Below, one piece after another: positions 58,001 through 62,600 of a stretch of DNA of 64,000 bases. The stretch is from Sphingopyxis sp. USTB-05 (GTDB taxonomy: Bacteria > Pseudomonadota > Alphaproteobacteria > Sphingomonadales > Sphingomonadaceae), in NCBI RefSeq assembly GCF_023822045.1, contig NZ_CP084712.1, positions 3,655,001 through 3,719,000 of the forward strand, given 5' to 3'. The notes under the pieces were generated by a model. The model did no database searches. It had not been told where the DNA came from and saw nothing but the letters and a program-made list of their open reading frames with translations. The position numbers and the translations under genes are program-made. How positions within the stretch are numbered: the first letter of the stretch is position 1; each line of letters starts with the position of its first letter.

Positions 58001-58672
58001 CGTCGTTTCGCTGTTCGCGGCGCTGTTGCTGCCCGCGGGCTCGTTGCCGCGCGCCGGCAGGCCGGCTTCGTTGACGCTCGCGGTCGCGGCGGCGATCCCG
58101 GCGGGCTGGTCCGGGGTGACGATGACGATCGTCGGTTCCTCGTCGGGAACATCGGGCAGCAGCTCACGCTCTTCGGGCTGCGGAAAGGCAAGCTGCGTAT
58201 AGGGCAGCAGGTCGCCCAGCGCATAGGCATCCTGGATCGGCCCTTCGGGATCGGCGAAATTGCCGCCCGAGCTGCGGACGCCGGCTTCGGGATTCAGCTC
58301 GCCCAGATTTTCCAGCAACTGCGCGACCGTGCTGGCGGGTACCGTATCGCCGTCGACGACGATCGCCGGAACATCGACCGCGCCGCCGGGAATGACGAAG
58401 ACCTGACCGTTCGGCAGGGTGATGATCAGGTCGGTGCCCGAGATGGTGATGTCGTCGATCGACGCGCCGGCCGGCAGAACGATGCGGCCGCTTGCGTCGG
58501 GAACGAGGATCGCCTGGATCGCCAGCGGAATGATCGACGCGGCGGCTGTCACATTTGCGGCGGCGGCCAGAAACTCGCCGCCCGCGACCGCCCGGTTCGA
58601 TGGCTCGCCCGATGCGCCGTCACGCTCGGGACCGGTCATTCCATTCCGCGCCGGATTGTCGAAAGCATCCAT
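46004..58672 (-). CDS. Giant VCBS/RTX surface adhesin with VWA domain
   Basis: A single unbroken reading frame of about 4,222 residues. The N-terminal ~200 residues are a beta-rich domain ('DDITISGTDLIITLPNGQVF') and an acidic/Pro linker; no signal peptide. Residues about 200-3200 are tandem VCBS and DUF5801-like repeats rich in 'DGDGDTATATLTI' and 'DDVPTA'. A VWA domain (about 3207-3397, nucleotides 48480-49050) keeps the MIDAS DxSxS in 'FVLDFSGSIDD'. RTX nonapeptides ('GGADTLNGGLGADTMTGG') lie near 3620-3660, then EF-hand-like loops ('DLDGDGLQY', 'DSNGDGKLSAEDAEF', 'DANGNGISDAGEF') near 3820-3930 and an Ala/Asp-rich tail. ATG 58672 has GAGGG eight bases ahead; the frame extends 36 codons further. 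Low Lys/Cys content is typical. Exported by the downstream T1SS genes and probably a biofilm adhesin. Confidence 0.92.
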   Translation of the reverse strand: MDAFDNPARNGMTGPERDGASGEPSNRAVAGGEFLAAAANVTAAASIIPLAIQAILVPDASGRIVLPAGASIDDITISGTDLIITLPNGQVFVIPGGAVDVPAIVVDGDTVPASTVAQLLENLGELNPEAGVRSSGGNFADPEGPIQDAYALGDLLPYTQLAFPQPEERELLPDVPDEEPTIVIVTPDQPAGIAAATASVNEAGLPARGNEPAGSNSAANSETTTGSIVYDAGDGLDTLTINGTAITAVGQVITTPLGQLTITSLTPGNVGYSYTLTDNTNANNNVTDPFTVVVTDRDGDTATATLTISVVDDVPTARNDTDQVAAGSFAPETGNVLTGAGTTSGAAGADTPGADGASLTGIRGAGGEGGFAAPGTVQGQYGVLTINAQGGYTYVRNPGTPGGVNDVFTYQITDGDGDTSTATLTIGIADAPAVITFVPGDGEGDGGTIVYEADLGPREGETPGSAFAGGEGGSDASTSGTITFSAVDGVGSVSIGGVVVTPGSLPQTISSDATGTLVVTGYSFDPATGEGSITYVYTLIDNTLDGDGTTVSFALVVTDADGDAATDTLDIDIVDDVPTARADSDSVTEDGPTVADGNVLTGSGGEDANGTDGVADVQGADGATVTAVAGGAVGEPLAGAYGSLTLNSDGSYSYVLNNESQPVQGLAAGETLTETFTYTITDGDGDTATTTLTITINGANDGVTISGLNAEGGELSFDEDDLADGSSPDAAALTQGGTFDVSTPDGLGNVTIGGVQVVANGVFTAATVTSPLGTVNITGFTPVTGTDGSVIGGTFTYEYVLSDNTLTHGAAGEDSVTDSFAVVVTDSDGSTANGSLDVRIVDDVPTARDDVDSVTEDSGNGDNPPTADGNVLTGLGGGDANATDGVADTQGSDGATVTAVSGGSLGEAFAGAYGSLTLNSDGSYTYVLNNQAQPVQGLSAGETLTETFTYTITDGDGDTATATLTITINGANDGVTIRGLDAEGAELLVDEDDLPVRPGEAPGSDTTPDGVTDSDSFTVSTPDGMGTVVLNSFNGVPLGAPLTLVVANGSFTPQSVATAYGTLNVTGFTAVTGADGSVIGGTFTYSYTLTDNRADHSAAGQDNRTDSIGVTVTDIDGSSASATIDIRITDDVPDAIDDAATQTVENAPVTIDVLANDVQGADSVQPSAVQLVAGSLTGSGTLVNNGDGSFTYTPGAQETGPVTFQYRITDGDGDTDVATATIKLVADSAPQIRTPVNVTVDEDGLAGANADNGLAGEVASTGSASANGTITVDFGSDIPATLAGSLVLNDSAALDANLTVGGVPVTFAKVGNDLVGSVGGNEVIRIALTSAVAGPGATEVTYGYTVTLSQAIDQAVPGSEDSDFLPGIGFTVTDSDGTQSSGSFGVTIVDDLPTLNVSDTPVSVAEGATANGTWTLDRGADGVASVNVTFGSGSATLSLAPGSSVSIAQPTGTLTVNADGTFSFDAAGNQNNAANPSASFTLSAVDRDGDPTSDSLTIAITDGADPTGATPITLTVNEAALADGSDPASNAETASGNLSFTAGSDTLSGFAFTGVAGLVANLDGAGTDIFWTLAPGGQTIVGSLTLGGPAAITISLTAPASIAPGATANATVTVTLADNLPHAIANAAQTQALGNVTVQATDTDGDIASGVVTVQVTDDVLTARADADSVTEDGPLTADGNVLTGSGGSDANATDGVADTRGADGATVTGLAGGAVGTPLVSTYGTLTLNADGSYSYVLNNANTAVQGLSAGQTLTESFTYTITDGDGDPATTTLTITINGANDGVTINGLAVPGGEEIVNEDDLADGSSPDAAALTQTGSFTVTAPDGLGNVTIGTAQVMTNGVFTPGLTTSSPLGTVTITGFTPVTAADGSVIGGTFSYSYTLADNTLTHPAVGEDTVSDSFAVTVTDSDGSSANASLDITVIDDVPTASAEPNQNVAEGATVTGTLDFVQGADGATVTQINGTALVFGGDGFSQAIDIGAGTIQVRADGSYSFTADPSVAGTGTASATYTVRDGDGDTATAPISFTITDANVPTAGTTLASVDDDALAGGNPASATGDLADPNSDGDNNQATFSGLLNLSFGGDGAGSVNFAAMNGLFVNIGQESVQLAWNAGTNTLTGTGPRGALFTVEVTNPATGAYRVTLLDNVLHTPGGNENDATATLGFTVIDSDGSTAPGTLQITFDDDAPTVVASGTQPTLTVDETTLGTDASTSFASVFTPTFGADGAAASNSVTYALGVSAGATGLVDSATNEAVVLTVNGGVVEGRTATTNALVFTVSVGANGMVTLDQVRAVMHSPNSGANQSTSLSADNLITLTATVTDADGDTATATANIGQNLVFNDDAPVANDDAVGLTEGGPISVIFDVDTNDSNGADGFGSRTFTSLTGTYGTITLNGDGTQTYTLNAAGQAAIAALAPGATLTDVFTYTLTDLDSDSDPATLTVTLTGDDDGVTITNLTPAAQGGDVTVDEDDLPNGSSPNAAALTATGTFNISAPDGVLNLSVHGTQVINNGVFTAATITTPLGNTLNITAYNAATGQVTYTYTLTGAETHATGADQNSLFENFTVSLTDTDGDNTTGTLSVNIVDDVPTAANDTDSIAAGQFGPATGNVITDAAAGDVGDGDTGADTRGADGAAVSAIVSVNVPANGDTTADGLGNFQVSGQYGVLTINADGSYSYTRNAGTAGGVSDVFTYTLRDGDGDTATATLTISIADAAPVTAANLTALLDDDALSGGIAGGTGDDVNSQNTSGTLGGSGGDGALTFAFQTTGAPAGFTYQLSGNNLLVNQGATTVLTVTLNPANGAYSVTQNAPIIHAAGLDENNQPFTLTYSVTDIDGDTATGTLGINVDDDTPTVTLAAVNEASVILTTQDAETIGAANDSAVSTANFGGVFTLTSGYGADGAGTTTVGYALALVGANGTDSTLDSNGASIFLYAGAGGTIVGSTSATAGGVNAGNTIFTLGVNAATGVVTLTQFAEIDHAPNSDTSAPYDDQFASLANGLVRLNGTATITDADGDSQTSTAFVDLGGNIRFADDGPSIAAGTPLPTLTVDESNFGLNAVGAAVFTTNFGADGPGTVTYALGVNAGSTGLVDTATGQNVVLTLVGGQVVATAGNGGPTVFTVAVDASGNITLDQIRAIAHDTDGGPGAAHDDAKTLAAANLITITGTITDGDGDSAQASINIGQRLTFKDDGPTTTADSGTTTEATLDFNAAFVLDFSGSIDDGELNVMLNAVRDAGLLLFANSSGDVSIRIIGFSSGAANLGVFTDPVSFVNAIDDLNPAQGGTRYANGNTDFTAGIQQLMSVYVPDPTASNQVFFLSDGNPNEQTGPGGSSLTAAVATQWNSFVNDNDVNVTAIGVGNGITTARLQDIDVDGQGAPILAADFDDLVQTLLDIVVALPVTGDLDANDSFGGDGGRIQSITINGTTYTWDGNNTITRTGTLTGNVSGNSITATTPNGAALSLNFATGIWSYAPPANPTVGSEVFGYSVVDGDGDTAGSTLTVTVAAGGGPGAGAIAIADMVITNASGSGAAIQIAEAALLANDQAGTTITGAASNVTDAASVTRGGGFFTFTDNDSDGGSFFYSTTPSDSARVTVDRAQAGQTTLDGTSASDILIGRDANADTILAGDGNDRLYGLGGADTLNGGLGADTMTGGAGADTFVINTGESRAVLAGTGNNGTISGFDRITDFDTAADTLNLQGSPFAVGNTAGTNGTDSALTVGGVAIRSHAISNGIITFDDVNNFSSALTLTTEAHVAAVVDYLQRNDLGNGGATVAFVAGGRTFVYEQVGNSPNAANDILVELQGVSLANLTTLIGSRVTPITLDLDGDGLQYVASSAGAAFDYDGDGVREATSWAGRGDGILVRDANGDGIANNGGEISFSVAGSTDLEGLRLQYDSNGDGKLSAEDAEFASFGVWQDANGNGISDAGEFRSLTDLGIASIALTSDGKPYLAADGEVIVHGEASFTRTDGSTSAVGDVSFITPRAANDVERTAGNQALTSSLVAASLIVAVQEAQPDSAAPPVVAAADEATIAQVDDGVAATATDAPATATPANAASDSHMETAPAAAPDTATLHSDDTSPAAIDGAQDSGWRSENTDDADAGDADSLADMIADRGSLDPGTMDGLLSLAAAPVEAVAAGSDVAAHDPAATAVLAEVLENGGSTVDQLIHAVTGGHEPVQISAGEAPAFDLAQFLDQKIAPDVAFPTSQPLEAELHSMAAA
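53305..56930 (-). repeat. Near-identical VCBS repeat units in the adhesin gene
   Basis: Three units of about 370-385 bases, at roughly 56550-56930, 55735-56120 and 53305-53670, encode almost the same sequence, from 'SVTEDGP' through 'GADGATVTAV' and 'YTITDGDGDTATTTLTI' to 'GANDGVTI'. DNA similarity between them is high by eye. Confidence 0.75.
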
Positions 58673-59162
58673 GTCAATTTCCCTCGAACGCACCTCGCCC
58701 TGCCGCAAAAGCGGCACAGCAAAATTGTCACCAATGTCAGTGCGACCTCTGTCCGAGCGACTCGGACCTTCCCCACTCATGAGGAGAGCATGGATTCTCG
58801 AGAGTCCGCAAGCGCGTTAACACATTTTTAGCAATGGTTAATTTGCGCTGAGCAGCCATTCATTCCGGCTCAATGGGAAAAATAAATAGAACTGTTATTC
58901 AATGGCTTGAAATATCGAGCCGTTCCGGGATGAACGTCCGAAAAAGCCGATTCACGTCCCAATTCGAGCCATAACTTAACACAGCTCGTCGCAAACATCC
59001 GACCCTTCTCGCGGGGAATCGGCCCGATTCTGCGCATTGGGTTAAGCGCATCTGACACCGGCATGCAGATAGGATTCCATCCACCCGGCGGGCCGGAAAA
59101 CGACTTGCGAAAATGCAATATTAAGGGTTCGGGCCGATGACTATTCGCCTGAGGAGACGTTG
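58673..59162. promoter_or_regulatory. Divergent regulatory region between adhesin operon and pilZ
   Basis: About 490 bases without a gene, visibly more AT-rich than its surroundings. It carries two hairpins in the adhesin leader (58701-58716, TGCCGC/GCGGCA; 58751-58767, GTCCGAG/CTCGGAC) and four TTAAC-type sequences (58816-58821 GTTAAC; 58834-58841 TTAACCAT on the minus strand; 58976-58980; 59040-59045) that resemble CtrA half-sites. No full TTAA-N7-TTAA site was found. A 13-codon open frame at 58790 on the plus strand has an SD but looks incidental. Confidence 0.5.
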
Positions 59163-59657
59163 GTGAGATCCTTGCTGGCCCATATCGCGGCTCCGGTCGA
59201 AACGCCGAACCGTCGGCGGATGGAACGCCGTACGCTCCGGCTCGACGTCGCCGCGCGTTCAGCGACCGACGAATCCGCCGTCGTCATCCGCAACCTGTCG
59301 CGAACCGGCCTGCTGATCGAGACGGACGCTGCCTTTTCCATCGGCGAGACCTTTCTGTTGGTCCTGCCCGAACTGGGCGCCGCCCCCGCGCGCATCGTTC
59401 GCAACGAAGGCCGGCTCTTTGGGTGCGAGTTTCTGACGCCCGTCCCCGCGAGCGCGATCAGCGCGGCGCTGCTCCGGGCGCCGCACGACGGGGAAGCCGA
59501 CGATATTGCCGACACCGCGACCGCAGGCGATGCGGGCGGGCTCTATGCCCGGCGGCCATCGAGCGCGATCCTTTTCACCGCGCTGACGGCGGTGTTCACT
59601 GCCGTCGTCCTTCTCTTCATCGTTGCGCTGGTCTCGCTAAACTTCACGGCCAATTAA
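59163..59657 (+). CDS. PilZ-domain protein with C-terminal membrane anchor
   Basis: A 164-residue protein. The cyclic-di-GMP motifs of PilZ are present: an Arg-rich 'PNRRRMERRTLRLDVA' and N-x-S-x-x-G in 'VVIRNLSRTGLLIETD'. After a Gly/Asp/Ala linker there is one transmembrane helix (about residues 136-160, 'LFTALTAVFTAVVLLFIVAL') and a five-residue tail. Start GTG 59163 lies six bases after GAGGAG; TTG 59160 is too close. The cytoplasmic PilZ domain may sense c-di-GMP at the inner membrane. It is divergent from the adhesin operon and convergent with the autotransporter gene. Confidence 0.88.
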   Translation: MRSLLAHIAAPVETPNRRRMERRTLRLDVAARSATDESAVVIRNLSRTGLLIETDAAFSIGETFLLVLPELGAAPARIVRNEGRLFGCEFLTPVPASAISAALLRAPHDGEADDIADTATAGDAGGLYARRPSSAILFTALTAVFTAVVLLFIVALVSLNFTAN

Positions 59658-59662
59658 ACTCC

Positions 59663-59680
59663 CGCGCCGTCGTCGGCGCG
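59663..59680. terminator. Candidate hairpin between converging pilZ and autotransporter genes
   Basis: A 7-bp stem CGCGCCG/CGGCGCG with loop TCGT fills most of the 37-base gap between the two stop codons. There is no T-run on either strand. Confidence 0.4.
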
Positions 59681-59694
59681 AGAGGAGGACCGTA

Positions 59695-62600
59695 TCAGAA
59701 CCGCACCCGGAACCCCGCAGTGCCCTTTAGATTATAGCCCGCACCAAAGTCGGCGATCGCCGTATCGCCCGACACTTCGGTGTAGAGGGTGAAGCGGTCG
59801 TCGCCCCAGCTATAGCTGCCGCCAAGCCCCAGTTCGCCCGTCAGGCGGTGGTCGCGATTGGCGATCGGCGTCCCCGATACGTCGGCAACCGCGCCATCGA
59901 GCCATTCGTATCCGAGATTCATCACGGTGTAGAGGCGCGTGCGGCGCGTATCGCCCGCGCGGCCCTTCCAGCTCGTCTGATGATCGATCGCCAACCCCCA
60001 GCGCGTCTTCAGGCTTTCGCCTTTCGCCACCGAAACCGCGGCCGCCGAAGGGTTGGCGAAGCGATCGAAATCGACCTTGGCATAGCTCATCTGGACCTGC
60101 GGCGTGATGCTGAGGTTGCGGCCGATCGGGGTCTGCTTGCCGAGTTCAAGGCTGAACGCCTGTCCGTCGCCCTTGTTGCCGCGCGCGAGCGATCCGAGGA
60201 TGTTCGATTCAAGATCGCTGTCGAACCAGCTAAGCTTGACCTGTCCGTCGACATAAAAGCCCTGCGGCCCGTACCAGGTCATCGTCGCGCCGACGCCATA
60301 GCCCTGCGTGTCGATCGTGCCATTGCCGAAGACCGACGCGATATTGCTGTCCGCCGTGCCATAATGCGCGGTCAGTCCGCCGACGAGCGTGGCGCCGTCG
60401 CCCCGCTCTGCCAGGACCGCGTCGAGCCCGAGTTGCGCCTGCCACTGATCGACATTGCGGTCGGCGCCGCTTGTCGAAACAAGTGCCTCCGGACGCTGGC
60501 GTTCCGATTCGAACCGGCCCCACAGTCCCGCACCGGCAATCGGCGACGCCGCCCACGAGCGGTTGCCGACACGCTGTTGCAGGGTCGGTAACCGGTTCAG
60601 CGACTGCAACGCGCCGACATAGGCTTCGTACACGGGCACGCCCGGCTGATAGAGCGGACCTTGCGGATTTTCGCCGGCAAGAAGCGCGGAACGGAGATAC
60701 CAGTCGCCGTCCTGCGGCGTCGAAACACCATTCTTGTAGAGACGATAGCCATAGGCGCCGAGAACCACGGCCTGCTCACCGTCGAAAAGATAGTCGCCCT
60801 CAAGCGTGAAGATACCGTTCGACGCGCCCGCGACGTCGACGATCTTGATCCCCTCCACCGTCTGATCGCCCAATCCGCCGCGGTTGATCACCGTGACTCG
60901 CGTATTGCCCGACGTGGCGCCGTTCACGATCAAGCGGTCGGCCGCCGAGGCGTCGCCGCCGAGTGCAGCTTCGATCTCCAGCACGCCGCCATTGCCGGCA
61001 TAGTCGCCCGCGACCGTCAGCGAGCCGATGCCGCTGCCCGGTGCGACGACGCCCGCGTTCGCGAGGCTGCCGACGCGGCCGGTGCCTTCGAGACGGGCTG
61101 CCGCGCCGACGGTGACTGCACCGCCAAGACTTCCCTGCACCGCCAGCGTGCCGCCGGCGACCGTCGTACTGCCGCCGAAACCGCTGTTATCGGCGGTAAT
61201 GAGCAAGGTGCCCGCGCCATTCTTGGTCAGCCCGCCCACACCCGAGAAGAGCCCGTTGTAGGTAAAGACCGTATCGACCGCGGCCGAAATCGTGCCGCCG
61301 CCGGAGACGACGAAGCCGCGCGCGCTGGCGAGGTTTGCGGTCGTTTCGAGCGTGCCGCCATCGAGCGTCACGTCGCCGCTCGCCGCACCAAGGTTGGCGT
61401 CGTTCGAAATGCGGAGCGCGCCGCCGACGATCTGGGTGCCGCCGGTGTAGCTATTCGTGCCGCCGAGGACGAGCGTCCCCGCGTCGGTCTTGACCAACTG
61501 TGCCGTGCCGGTGAGCGCCGAATTGACCGTCGCGGTAAAGCCCGCGCCCCCCGTGCTGCCGTCGCCGACGCGGATCGCCGCCTGCACCCCGTCGAGGGTG
61601 ATGGCGTCGCCGGTGATGACATAGCCGTTCGTCGCGAACTGCATCCGCGTGGCCGTTACGGCGCCCGGTGCGTTATCGACCGTGACCGTACCCGCCGTGC
61701 CGCCGAAGATCGCAAAGGCGCCATTGGCGTAGGGCGCACTGAGATTGCCCGTCGCGTCGGTCCAGTTGTTGTTGCCCGCGCTGCTCTGCCACACGCCGTT
61801 GCCGCCGTTGATCACACCATCGACCTTCGGGCCGGCCGCGCCATCCCAGAAGTTCAGCGTGAGGCCACCGGAATTGACCAGATTGACCTGCCCTGCAACC
61901 GAGGTCTGGATGGCAGCGTTGGCGCCCGTCGGCATGGTGCCGAACGTCACGCCGTTGTTCGTCAGCGTGCCGCCATAGTTGAACATGCGATAGATGCCGA
62001 CGTCGAACGCGCCACCCGTCGGGACACTGACGTTGAGCACGCCGTCGAGGACAAGGTTGCCTCCTACGTTCACAAGGTCGTTGAGCGCGCCGCCTGCGAC
62101 ACCCGCCTGCCCGAATTCGAAATCGAGCTGCGTCCCTGCCGCCAGCGACAGATTGCCGTTGATTGTCAGCGTACCCGCGCCGCCCGCGCCTGGCGCCAGC
62201 CTGGCTCCACTGGCAAAGTCGACATTGCCGCCAATCGTCCCCGTGCCACCCAGCGTCGCGGCCGCGGCGACACTGGTTGCGCCCGTCGCCGCCGAATAGT
62301 CGCCGTTGACGAACAAGCTGCCCGCTTCGACGGTCGTCGCACCCGTGAAAGACCCGGTGCCGCCAAGCGCAAGCGTGCCCGCGCCCGCTTTGACCAGACC
62401 GCCCGCGCCGCCGACCGGCCCGGTCAGCATCAGCGTGGTGCCCGCATCACTGCGGAACACGCCGGCGCCGATCAGCGTGACGGTACGGCCCGAGACAATA
62501 TCGGTGGTGGTGTGGAGAGCGCCGCCGCCGATCGACAGGCCCCCGGCCGCATCGCCCAGATTGGCATCGCTGCCGATCCGGACCGTGCCGCCGTTGATCA

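Noticed and set aside
54611..58831. A 1,406-codon open frame on the plus strand across the adhesin gene
   Set aside because: It is antisense to the adhesin, rich in Arg/Gly/Val/Asp as expected from a GC-rich repeat gene read backwards, and shows no domain. Similar long frames at 47486-50317, 50336-52021 and 52217-54133 are explained in the same way.
58790..58831. A 13-codon open frame with SD upstream of pilZ
   Set aside because: It is 330 bases from pilZ, has no sequence support and lies in the adhesin promoter region; chance is sufficient.
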